Positions 34,959 through 45,567 of a DNA stretch of 64,000 nt are shown one piece after another. The stretch is from Lotus japonicus. Lineage: Eukaryota; Streptophyta; Magnoliopsida; Fabales; Fabaceae. A program made the translations under genes and the position numbers. Position 1 is the first letter of the stretch. Each line of letters starts with the position of its first letter. Location: contig NC_080042.1 in the NCBI RefSeq assembly GCF_012489685.1, forward strand, positions 46,738,066 through 46,802,065. The letters run 5' to 3'. The notes below the pieces were generated by a model. It was not told where the DNA came from. It searched no databases and saw only the letters and a program-made list of their open reading frames with translations.

Positions 34959-35146
34959 AAGCAAGTGGGTTGGTGTAGTGGTTCAACACTTCATCTTTTA
35001 AGCAAGTAGTTGGGGGTTGGAATCCTAACTCTTGCGAATAGAGAAAACTTCTTGGCCAGTCCCCTACCGCTTAGTGCGCTGACCTTGGGGCGATAGATTA
35101 GTCTCCCGGCTGTCGGCTGTGGGAATACCTTGGTCAAGACCAAAAA
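34959..35146 (+). mobile_element. tRNA-derived SINE
   Basis: 188 bp with a pol III A box (GTTGGTGTAGTGG) and B box (GGTTGGAATCC), a tRNA-unrelated body (CCCCTACCGCTTAGTGCGC) and a short A tail. Flanked by a 13-bp TSD, ATTAATCAGTACT (34946-34958) and ATTAATGAGTACT (35147-35159), one mismatch. Typical legume SINE form. Confidence 0.85.
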
Positions 35147-35953
35147 ATTAATGAGTACTGTAAAACAATTTAATTAATCAGGTTATATATTGATATTATT
35201 CATATTTTTCATTTTTGTGCAACATATTTCCCCTCTTAGATAATTATAGTTCCATATAATTACTTCTAAATCATATCAATAACTGTAACAAAAAAAAACA
35301 TATCAATAACTACAAATAAATGTAATAAAATTTTTTTAGTGCCAACATTTTAATATTTTAAAACATTATTAGATATATTAATATATTCTTCGATTTAAAC
35401 GTCTCTTACCTTATGGACACAGTTTCAATATGGCGACTGTGACATACTTGGAGGAGCCGGAACACAAACGTTGAATTAGAAATGAATTGAATTCTCAATA
35501 TTAGCCATTAAAAGAAGAAAATGCCACTACATGGATATGTAGAACAAAATCCCAGATAAACTGTAAAATTTAAGGGGAAAATAAAAGGAGCTCAACCAAA
35601 TCTGAGTGAATCATGATAAATGCACCAATTCTCTCCATGGGTACATTTTTAATGAACAAAAGAGATATACTATTGACTTTCTGATACATGGTGATAAAGA
35701 AAAGACATGTTTTAGCCTCCAAAAGTAAACGAATGACAAAGCAACACCTTAATCAAATACTACATAGTATTCTTTGTAAATTTTTTCCTCCTTCTTTACC
35801 CTCTTTCAGAAACTGGAAGATAGAGAATATTTCCTTTTGAATCGAAAGAGGTTTCTTTCAATTGAAGTCACCCGCCTCTACATATTCCGATTTTCTTCAA
35901 AGCAAGAGTAAAATTCCTAAAAATTATTTCTCAGGTTTATCAGAAACACATAG

Positions 35954-36325
35954 AGAAAGCCTTAACAAAAATATGCAACAGCGAAGATTAATGCATTAAA
36001 AAAGAGATGACAATGCTTAATTTTAACATTTTTTTCCGAGTTCTTTTTCTCTATCCAAAATTGTTTCTCCCAATGAGAAAGCCTTAACAAAAATATGCAT
36101 CATTGAAGACTAATGCATTAAAAAGGTAAGGAGATGACAATGCTTCATTTTTTAACATTTTTTCTAGTTCTTTTTCTCTATCCAAAATTATTTCTCCCAA
36201 TGAGAAAGCCTAAACAAAAATATGCATCATTGAAGACTAATGCATTAAAAAGGAGATGACAGTGCTTCATTTTTTTAACATTTTTTTCTAGTTCTTTTTC
36301 TCTATCCAAAATTGTTTCTCCATAT
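35954..36325. repeat. Three tandem copies of a 122-127 bp unit
   Basis: Units begin AGAAAGCC at 35954, 36076 and 36203 and end near TCTCCCAATG. The second and third are closest to each other (both ATGCATCATTGAAGACTAAT), so the array grew stepwise. No coding. Confidence 0.9.
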
Positions 36326-36669
36326 GACAACACATGTCCAAAAGCTTCTTCCTTTCTTCTACTAATTGATTGAAGAAATAAAGAGTTTCCCTTATGTAGT
36401 TTCTAAGCAGCCCTTCACGTTATCAAACCATGACAATCCTGTCCAAGCTGTGCACATTACCTAGGGAAAATAGAAGTATTAAATGCAGATGCTCTAATGA
36501 AACTAAAATAGAACAATGATAAAAATGATATGAGCATACTATTTCATGAAGATGATCACCATATGCAACAAATTAAAGATTTAGAACTAAAGCTTCACAT
36601 ATATGCAAAAATGATAAAAATGACATAAGCAGGTTATTATGTCAGCTTCAATTTCTCAAATAGTCATAT

Positions 36670-36785
36670 AATTTTTTGGTACATCGGAAAGATAAATTGC
36701 ACCCTCCAGGGTTTGATCCCTGGATCTCCCCACCGAAACCCATATGTCCCCTAGCTCTTTACCACTTGAGCTATCATTCGATGAC
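36670..36785 (-). mobile_element. tRNA-derived SINE, short (minus strand)
   Basis: On the minus strand it begins near GATAGCTCAAGTGGTAAAG (A-box region), has a B-box-like GGGATCAAACCCTGG and ends in an A-rich tail. TSD CAAATAGTCATAT (36657-36669) and CAAATAGTTATAT (36786-36798), one mismatch. A different family from the SINE at 34959. Confidence 0.82.
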
Positions 36786-37864
36786 CAAATAGTTATATCC
36801 TAAACTGCTCAGAAATAAAAATGACATAAAATTAGAAGAAATGTCCAAGTTATCAGGTAAAAGCATGGATTTTAAGCCTTTAATTTTTTTCCATTCTTAT
36901 TACTTAACTTTCTACCATATTGATAAAATATTGAAGAGATGGGAGAAAATACATCAAAGTAATGAAACAAACACTGCTTTGCACTAACGGAGCCTAAGAC
37001 CCAAAAGTTGCAACATGCAGCCAAAGAAACAGCCTAGGGCTATGCACTATTTTTAACTTTGAGTAAAATTCAATTTCAGTCCTCTCCTCCCTTTTCTACC
37101 TTCTCTCGTCAAATAATTTTTTCTTATTAACGGTTCATCCAAGAGAAAATATAATTACATTCATTGTCATGTACCTCTCTTTCCCACTTCCCTGAAGAGT
37201 GATGACCCTAATTCCCATCCTCTAGAGCAACTATCATACTTACTACTATTATTAAAAGTTTTAAACTTGAACAAATGAACAACAATGATCATTAGCTTAA
37301 CCATTTCCTTTTTAATTATTATTTTGGTTTCTGCAACATATTGATCTCTGCAAAAACTCAAACTAAAAAATCGACAGACCTACCATAATGGTCTTATCCT
37401 TCCCCACGGGTTATCACACATAGTTGCTTATTTGGATAGAAAATTGCAAGTTCATTTACTCTAGCAATTAACATGAGTATCAGTCCTGAAAACACATTCA
37501 ATAGGTAAACAATGACAAAGATGCATACATAATTAAACATGTTCGTTATGTACCTCCAAGTTATTTAATCTCCATAGATATGTTTCAACATGGTCTAAAA
37601 CATCCTCAATGACATTTATGTCATCTTGCAAACACCATATAAAAATTTATTAACTAATTAGAGCACCAAGGGGTATTAATTAGAGCAGATGAGTGTAAAA
37701 ATAATCAAAAGCAATGAGGTTAGACTTATGAGAGAGATTATATGCAGATAGACAACAAATCAGATTTAATCATGTCAGTTCATGCTATAGAAAAATCCAG
37801 CATCTAAAACATGTAAATGAAGTTCATATTAGAAAAGATGTATATGCTTAAAGTAACTTTTAGT

Positions 37865-38000
37865 GGTAAAGACTGAAAAGAAAGCAAAGAGATGAAAATA
37901 CTCTTAGATACCAAAGATCAGAAAGCAAAGAGATGAAAATACGGAAGATACTCTTAGATATCTAAGATCATAAAGCAAAGAGATGAAAATAGAGCATGTT
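37865..38000. repeat. Short tandem repeat of AAAGCAAAGAGATGAAAATA units
   Basis: Three copies of AAAGCAAAGAGATGAAAATA separated by related CTCTTAGATA.C.AAGATCA segments (units of about 45-58 bp). Confidence 0.8.
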
Positions 38001-38549
38001 TCATCAAACCACCATGAACTGATGTCCTCTAGTTTCTGATTGCGCAGGAGACGACCTGAAGAAGTGTAACACCCCGATTTCGGTGGCGTCACTTTAGTAA
38101 CCAAAAAGAAACTTTAAGCGGAAAAACGTGAATATTTTTTTCTTCCGATAATACAATCAAAGACTGAAAGAAATAAACTCCCCAACAAAAGATAACAGAA
38201 CTAATATACAATAATAATTACAGCCCCCGCTGTAAGTAACAAACCACGTCACGAGTATCCTCCAGTGACGGGAAGTAGTAGAAAGTAGCGCCCGTAGGCA
38301 ATATGTACAATCCAAAAGGATAGGTCAAGTGTTCGCAACACAATCCCTCAAAAATGAGAATAAGTCAGCCCAAACGGCCTAAAACAAGACCCCCTAGTCC
38401 GACCAACTCTCTGTGATTTCCGTAGAGAAACCACACAAAAAGCTATCGGCAGGAAACTACCCTGTCCCCAACTAGAAACATGACGGTTAGAGCTAAGACT
38501 CTACTCCTACACTAATCTTGTCTCGAGGAGCTCACACTAACACTCCAAA

Positions 38550-39059
38550 CTAGATGCTAGCGTGATCGTCGTCCGAATCTGAATCCAGAACAACCAAGTC
38601 TATGTACACCATCCTACCTCCTCTCGCTACCGCGACACGCTCCTGTGCTGGCCTCACGGGCTTAGGGCCCGAGCCATGGTCATCAATGACAGCAACAATG
38701 GGTGAGCTAGACTCCGCAGAAGTCCCTCCCACAGGCTCCTCCTCTAAGGGGTCCTCATCATCTGAAGATGATGGTGGTGGTGGTGCTCCTACTCCGGGTC
38801 CGCAGTGCACGCCGGGTGGCAGGTTGAAGCTCACAGTGTACCTCCTCAGCACTCCCTCCGTCAGGTGTCCCAGTCGGTCGACACGGTCCTCCATAATCCT
38901 CCCCGAGTAAGTCGCTCGGTGGCCAGCGGGGTCGACCACCCACGAACCGGGGTCATCCTGATCTAACATCTCGTACCTAGTCCCCCCCCCGAAGGGTGGA
39001 CCATCGTGAACCAGTCCGCCAAAGACATCTGACAATGGGCGTAGTCCGCCAAAACACAC
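38550..39059 (-). other. Open frame inside the long solo LTR, unknown
   Basis: 169 codons in the sense direction of the LTR, downstream of its TATA box. The protein would be Gly/Pro-rich (YEMLDQDDPGSWVV, DRVDRLGHLTEGVLRRY), then a Ser/Asp/Glu-rich segment and an acidic C-terminus (LDSDSDDDHASI). I do not recognise a domain. GC content is higher than around it, which makes chance open frames more likely, so coding status is open. Confidence 0.3.
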
Positions 39060-39730
39060 ACAGAAGACGCGAGGGTCAACTCCAATGAATTATGTAAATA
39101 ATAAATCCAGTAGGTAAAGATAAGGGGTAGCCACTTAGACTTATAAGTTAGAGATAGCATCCTAGAGTTGTATATTTCTCAATGAATATAAAAGACGATA
39201 ATAACAATTAACATGCATCAAATAGGATTAACAAATATCAATCACACTCAGCAACTAAGTCAGTATGCATGTTACATGAAATGCAATGCCGGTTGACAAG
39301 ATGCATTCCGGAGTGATGGGCATCAACGAGTCAGCCCTAAGACCAGCCACGGTGGGACCATTTCTGCTCGCGCGTCTCTTACACCAAACAAAGTGTAGTC
39401 AGATCAGCAGTGAACCCGAAGGTCTGCCATTTCTGTCTGCTACGAAGAATCACCGCAATGTTCTTATGTGAAAATCCGGGTCTTATGACCATTTTGGAAT
39501 CCACCGAGGTCCGGTATATCGCCGTGTATTAACCTCAAAATGAGTGCATGAATGCAAAGTGATTACCCAAACAACGTCTCCGACCTCACTCGACACGTCG
39601 CCACGTGTTCTAACTAACTTACTGTCTCTATAAGGAATACCCTAAGGTAAATGTCGATTCTGCGACAAAATACAATTAATCATAAAAGAGTGCAATCACT
39701 CATGATAACTCTTCGAGTCGTCGATGCTTT

Positions 39731-39945
39731 CACGAAGTCTCACGCTTCAATGAAGTCTTATACAATCACGAAGTCTCACGCTTCAGTGAAGTTTTATGCT
39801 TTCACGAGGTCTCACGCCTCAGTGAATTTACACACTTGCACGAAGTCTCACGCTTCAGTGAAGTTTCATGCTGTTCACGAGGTCTCACGCCTCAGTGAAG
39901 ATCCATGCTTTTCACGAGGTCTCACGCCTCAGTGAAGTTTCTCGG
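39731..39945. repeat. 36-37 bp tandem repeat, six copies
   Basis: Units start CACGA(A/G)GTCTCACGC at 39731, 39767, 39803, 39839, 39876 and 39913. Two variants alternate (GAAG...CTTCA and GAGG...CCTCA). It lies within the LTR, not in a CRISPR context. Confidence 0.9.
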
Positions 39946-42900
39946 CTCATCCCTTGGATGGCTAAACAAACTGCTCAAAGAGCGAAGGAGTATCAACATA
40001 CTCAGAACTTACAATTTCCCCAAAACTTGGATTCGACGACACTTCTCATTTTCCAAAACTAATATTTCAGTCCTAAGCTTGCATCCGAGATTGTTATCAT
40101 TATTTAAAGGTTTAGAGGTTGTTTAATATCTTATGAATTTTCCTTGTAAAAATAATTTCCATTTAGTCTTATCGTATTTTCCTATGAGTTTCAAAGTTCC
40201 CATAATCCCAAGTAATTCCCAGAGAATGTCTCGATCCACTAAAACCATAACAAGGCCCGAACTCCGTTCGTCCCTTCAACTTTCTCAAAATCTCATAAAA
40301 ATTTGGCATGACTTGCCCGTTATCCTCACTCTGAAGTACAGCAGATATATGAGTAATAACATAGTTAAATTAGCACAGTCCAACAATCATGGCACAGATA
40401 TCAACACATCCTAGATCAACCACGTAGCACTTAGCATATAGGGCAAATATCACACATCCTAGATTAACCATTTAGCACATAACATGTAAGTCAATCTCAA
40501 AAACAATTAATAGATGACTAATCATCATTGTCAGCCGAAGCCTCAGAAAACATTTTCCCAGTCAAACACAAACAAGTGCATAAACAGTAAATCAAGTCGA
40601 ATGCGTCGACACCTAAAGCATTAACTAATAGTTCAATGAGTAGCCCTCACCTGTAGTTCCTCCAGGGTTCTCCTCAAACGCTCCTTCACAATCCACGCCT
40701 TGTTCTTCGGGAAATTCCTCAAAAGAACCTTAAAGCAAAAACCACAGAATTCCATCATAATCAGTCAGAAACTCAGCAATCAATACTCACTAATGTTACA
40801 CGAAGTAGCATATACTCTGAGGTACGATAATCTAACGCGAAAGGACAAGTTTTCGAAAAAAAAATTTCCTTCTCCCCCCTAGGGTGCTCACGGCCACACA
40901 CAACAATTGTGTGCGCCGACTTTTCTTCGATCAAACTTGGTTCCTAGGCTATTATTAGTCGTAACTAAGGTGAATCTAAACTCGGAAAAATTATCGGATC
41001 GAAAACTGTCGCAGGGGTATTTTGGTCAATATTTTTAGCTTAGAATTTCAAAATTGGAATTTCGAAAAACAAATTGGATGGGGACGTCAACAACGACGTT
41101 TATGACGACTAATCCTACTAGCGCTAAGCTAAGTCGATAATTTTCAGTCCAAAGGTTGAAACTTTGTCTAAAAATGGGTATTTCCTACAGAAATGAATTC
41201 CGGCGGCATTTCGGCGACATTCGGCAAAATGTAATCCGCTAGAAGTACTCTTGGGTACGTAGGGAAGATGTTTAGACACTAAAATCAAGCTATTTGGACA
41301 GTTTTACAAAAAACTCCAAACTTTGAGCACAGAAAGACATAGAAGAAGGCGACAGAATTGACGATCAGAAGTGAGGGATAGTATCTATACCTTATAGTCT
41401 TCGTGTAGCAACGAACGGTGAAGCAAATCGGGCAAGAAACGGCGAAAGTCTTCTTCTCCTCCTATGTGCTCGCGGGTTTCGGAAAGAAAATGGGTAAGTT
41501 TTGTGAAAATTTCTCATTTTCTTGCTATTTATAGGTTTTGGAAAATGCGGAAAAATGAAAATTTCGCGATTCCGATTTTTCCTACGTATTCCTCGGGGAA
41601 TTCTAAGATAGGTTCTGGCAACAGAATTCCAGAACTCAAAACAGGTTTCTTGGAATTAAATCAAACGATCCAAAATCGGTGTAAATCTATTTTACCCGAA
41701 AAACTACCTTTTGCAGTGGATGTCGGAAGAGAAAACTTCCTTCTGAAGAAAGATTGGAAACATCAAGAGAAATGGGTGTACGCGTATGGAATCTTCATTT
41801 GAAGCTCCGAATAGAAAAATTCTTCATCGTCGGTGGATTTTAGGTTTCTTGGACTATCAGGGTTTTAGTTTCGGCAAACCTCCGAGGATTGGAATCGGAC
41901 GTTCGTACATTCCAGGGTTTCGCATCGAAACGCTTGTTTATAGATGATCGAGAGAAGTTCTAACATTTCTCTGAAGATTTTTGGAATTAGTTCCCATCGT
42001 GTCTTTAAGTGTAAATTAGCTATTTACTAGTGTTCTTGCCCTAGGTTTAAGCGTATATCAATCGTGCTATAACTTTTATCGATTTTGATACAATCCTTAG
42101 ATCTTTCCTGAACTTTCTCCTTCATAAATTTATTCCATTCAATAAACTCTTGTTCAGGTTTCCCTTCACGATACATCAAACCTAATCGTGAATACGAATT
42201 TTATTCACTTATTCTAAACATAAAAACTTAGGTCTTACAAGAAGATATTCGTGTGTGATGCCTGATAGCGACATTTTTTGCTTTCAATCGGAGAGAGAAA
42301 TCGTAAAAATTAAACTGGGTTGAAGAGTATACCTCTTTTCAAACAAATCCTAAATTAACAAATCTTTTACTGTTAGATGAAACCCCCAATCTATCCGATC
42401 CAAGCTCCATCTCGATTCTCCATAGGCTTCATTCTCGAGAACCCAAAGCAAACTCTTCCGCCACCGTCGTCATCGCCCAGAGGAGAGGAAGTAATCCAGA
42501 TTCAGTGCTTTCAGCAATCAAAGGAGAGGAAGTGATCCAGATCCAATGCTTTCATTCATCCCTATTTATAGAACGATCTATAAGAATGCATGCAACAGTT
42601 TCAAATTTTAAATAAATATCATCAAATGCAGTAAGGTTAATGGTTGCAGACACGCAAAGCAACCCAGATAGCACAATTCTCTCTGTTAGTTGATTGGATA
42701 TTGTGGGCGGTTTGGGCAAATCAATAAAGATAAAATTTAAAAAAGCAATTTACAGTATTTAATGAAGATAAAATATTAAACCAGTAAAATTTCCAAAGCA
42801 GCAAGCTAGCAAGCTGATTGGTGAGTTGGGGCGGTTAGAGAGAAAGTAGGGTATGATAACCTACATTTAGGTTTAAAAGATTAGCTTATTAATTTAATTA

Positions 42901-42952
42901 TTTCTGTACAACAGCCTAGAAAACAGATTCAAACACAATCCATTGTAGATAC

Positions 42953-43440
42953 TAGAGCTGGGTATGCGGTTAGACCGCCCCGCATAGGCCCGCCCCGCGT
43001 AAGCCCGCACCGCGTAGGCCCGCACCGCGTAGGCCCGCATTTAAACGGGCCTCTATTACGCCGGTCCGCCCCCGCCCCGCGGATAAGCGGGCTGGCCCGC
43101 GGGCCACAAGCCAAATTAAAAAATAAAAAAAATAAAATTTAAAACTAAATTAAAAATATTTTTTTCATTAAAAACCTTATAAACGCCTAAATTAAAAAAT
43201 AAACTGATTTTTTTTTCCAAAGTTGTCAATTTTTTTCTCAAAAGTTGTCAAATAAATGACTTAAATTTTTTTCTTTTGTAATGCGGTCCAGCCCGCAAAA
43301 CCGCGGTTCAACCCGCATGAACTCGCGGGTTAAGCGGGCCAGACCGCGTAGGCCCGCCAACCAATCACCGGGCCACAGCCCGCGCGGGCTGCGGGTTAAG
43401 CGGGCCGGCCCGCGGGCGCGGGCCAATTCGCCCAGCTCTA
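42953..43440. mobile_element. hAT-type MITE, GC-rich
   Basis: 488 bp with terminal inverted repeats TAGAGCTGGG / CCCAGCTCTA and a perfect 8-bp TSD GTAGATAC (42945-42952, 43441-43448), diagnostic of hAT insertion. Both arms are rich in GCGGGCC/GGCCCGC motifs and the centre is AT-rich. No transposase. The Arg/Gly/Pro-rich frames in it are by-products of the GC-rich arms. Confidence 0.92.
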
Positions 43441-43607
43441 GTAGATACCAATCCTTACTCCACGTGTTTATTTGTAAAACTTGCTAAATATAGTATTTTG
43501 ATTTTCTTTTAGAATTTTTTAAATCATTCTGCTAACGTGGCGCAAGATGGGGGGTGGGTTCCTCAAATGACACTTGGCAAACTTTCCTTCTAATGAGTTC
43601 TCCTTTT

Positions 43608-43795
43608 ATTTATATTGAGATCACATAATCACTTAATTAGCTAACAAAATCACTTAATTACCTTAGTATATAATAAAATCTCATAATCACCTTATTATAT
43701 AGTAAAATCACTTATTTATTCAAATCATTATATGACCTAATAATATTTAAAATAAATTAATAAATATTCTAATAATCGGAAAATGGGGTGTTACA
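43608..43795 (+). repeat. Chromovirus-type LTR (family C) in block B, right end
   Basis: Matches 10541-10713 and ends AAATGGGGTGTTACA at 43795, next to Tat gag. It completes the LTR interrupted at 33370. Confidence 0.7.
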
Positions 43796-43938
43796 GGCGG
43801 TGGAGGCGGAGGAGGAGTTGGCTGCTCAGGTTGCTCGCGACGAACCTCCTCACGGCGCGGCCTTACCCTCACACGACGCGGCGGTGAACCACTCCTCTGC
43901 TCCAACGTTTCGCTGCGGCGACGACGGCGAGTCTCCAT
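43796..43938 (-). pseudogene. Tat gag N-terminal fragment, block B
   Basis: Counterpart of 10714-10856: Met, Arg-rich RRRRSETLEQRSGSPPRRVR, then PTPPPPPPP before the LTR junction. Leader and PBS follow at 43939-44063. The duplicated breakpoint shows the LTR insertion predates the duplication. Confidence 0.8.
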
Positions 43939-44063
43939 CGGATTTCAACCGAAAACACGAAAATCAGAGAAAATTGCACAAGATTTCGAACTTCTCTCAA
44001 CCAAAATCACAATCCATGTAGTCCGGGAATCGAAATCTACCGTTCCCCACAAACGACGCCAAA

Positions 44064-44374
44064 TGTTCCAGCCAAGAACATAGACAAGAGGTATAGTACC
44101 TAGAGTAAAAGGATTGCAATGAGGGAATCTAGAGAGAGAGAGAGAGCGTGTAACCGCTTAGAGAGAGAGTGTAACTGAATTTCAAGTTTGTTATTTATCA
44201 AATGAGCTAAGAGTTACTTACAATTGGTAACCGCCCCCTATTTATAAGCTAGGGGTTGGGCCTGGCGCCCCTACCTGTCTTCAGTGGGTCGGTTGGGCCT
44301 CTCGGGGGGGGGGGGTGACCCTTTTCCCTGGCTCGCGTGTCGCCCTGAGGCAAGCATCCCTGGGCGAGACTCCA
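44064..44374 (-). repeat. Tat-type 5' LTR, block B
   Basis: 311 bp, TGTTCCAGCC...GACTCCA, equivalent to 11001-11286 but with a poly-G expansion near 44310 and a small deletion near its right end. Confidence 0.75.
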
Positions 44375-45567
44375 AAATGTTATATTTTCTACTCAATATT
44401 TAATGATTCATGGTATTATTTAATTATTTTATAATAATTTTGTTAATATACTGTTTATTTTTTCAAGTCGTTATTTTTTTAATTAATATTTTATTGGTAT
44501 TTTTTTTCTTAAAGTCTATTGATTGAAATTGAAGAGATTGAAAGCTTAAGACTACACTCTCCCAAGTGAGCCAACAAAAGTTGGTAATTCTCCATGGGGA
44601 GATCCCCTGACCCTCTTACCCAGGAATGAGCCTTTGTCAACAACCTCAGCATGCCACTAGCACCCTGCCCGATAGTCTGGAGGTTCTTTCTCTTCGTCTA
44701 CCATTTTTGTAACTAAATAAATAAATATATTCATAACAATTTGTTATAACAAAATTATTAATAAGTGTATTTTGAATATTTAAACTCAAGATATGATTAG
44801 TCAATATCTTCATTAAATAGTTTAATATTAATATATATATATATATATTTTTTTTTGCTATCATATTTATTATTAAGTAGTCAATATCTTTTTTTTAAAT
44901 AGTCAATATCTTCTTTCAATGGTTTAATTATTATTATTAAAAAATCATTAAAGTTATTAATATTAAAATTAATATATATTATCTTTTTTGAAATGTTCTC
45001 TTTTTTATAATATTTATATATTATTATATTAAATATATTATTTAATACTTTTCAAGTCAATTTTACTTTTATACTAGATATAATATACGTTGCGCGGGTT
45101 TATTTACAATATTTTTTAATATTATATGAAAATTACTATAATGTAATTATATAAATAATAAATATTAAAATATTTTTTCAAATATTTTTTCTTAATGATT
45201 TTTACTTAATTAATCTAATTTTTTAATATTGTTTACATATAAATATATTTCTTTGTTTTGTTTAAAAAAGAATTATATTTTTATCAATTTATTATTAATA
45301 ATTAAAATTCTAACTATTTTTAATTAATACTTAACTAATTATTTTTTTTTAAGAAACTCAAAAGGTGATAATTTTTTTTTTTTAATTTATGACTTTGTAG
45401 TCTTTCTTATTGTGTTTAATTCTCTTATTGCTAATGTGATTAATGCTATTTTTTTCAAGTCTTCTTTACATATTTATATAGATAGGTACATTTATATTTA
45501 TATATATAGGTAGAAAGAGAGAGACGATATTAAACTTTGAGGTCAGATTCTTACCCCTAAAAAGAAA
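44375..45567. other. AT-rich upstream region of the PMEI-family gene, block B
   Basis: Nearly identical to 11287-12482, including the TATTTATATA box at 45471-45480. Small indels only. No ORF of interest. Confidence 0.6.

Larger units (their letters stand above)
38065..42239 (-). mobile_element. 4.2-kb chromovirus (Tekay-like) solo LTR
   Basis: Ends TGTAACACCCCGATTTC and AACTTAGGTCTTACA with a perfect TSD AGAAG (38060-38064, 42240-42244). A TATAAATAGC box lies on the minus strand near 41525 and the minus-strand 3' end reads GGGGTGTTACA, so the LTR is on the minus strand. At 4,175 bp it is very long, as in some Tekay/Del elements. No internal region or PBS is present, so it is a solo LTR. A 169-codon open frame (38550-39059, minus) and a 36-bp tandem array (39731-39945) lie in the long downstream part. 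Confidence 0.85.
33370..43607. mobile_element. 10.2-kb insertion with Helitron-like left end
   Basis: Present in block B, absent in block A (junction near 10540). The left end reads TCTATACTAGTATACC followed by the hairpin CCCGTGCCATGCACGGG (33386-33402), typical of plant Helitron-like termini. A clean 3' CTRR end with a preceding hairpin was not pinned down (CTAA near 43590 is a candidate). No Rep/helicase ORF is seen, so if a Helitron it is non-autonomous. It hosts later insertions: a TRIM-like element, two SINEs, a 4.2-kb solo LTR and a hAT MITE. Stretches 33403-33947, 34431-34945, 35160-35950, 36330-36655, 36800-37860 and 42245-42952 are AT-rich with no credible gene. The alternative is that block A lost this DNA by deletion. 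Confidence 0.55.

Noticed and set aside
34959..35010. tRNA gene
   Set aside because: Only the A and B boxes are tRNA-like; there is no cloverleaf, and a tail and TSD show a SINE.
39731..39945. CRISPR-like regular repeat
   Set aside because: Units are contiguous without unique spacers, lie inside an LTR, and the DNA is plant nuclear.
41464..41802. 112-codon open frame in the long solo LTR
   Set aside because: It is antisense to the LTR, overlaps its TATA region and shows no domain.
42245..42600. Possible captured gene fragment (minus strand, TATAAATAGG-like box then short ORF)
   Set aside because: The frame is about a dozen codons, with only an imperfect repeat of about 40-50 bp around it; evidence is too thin.
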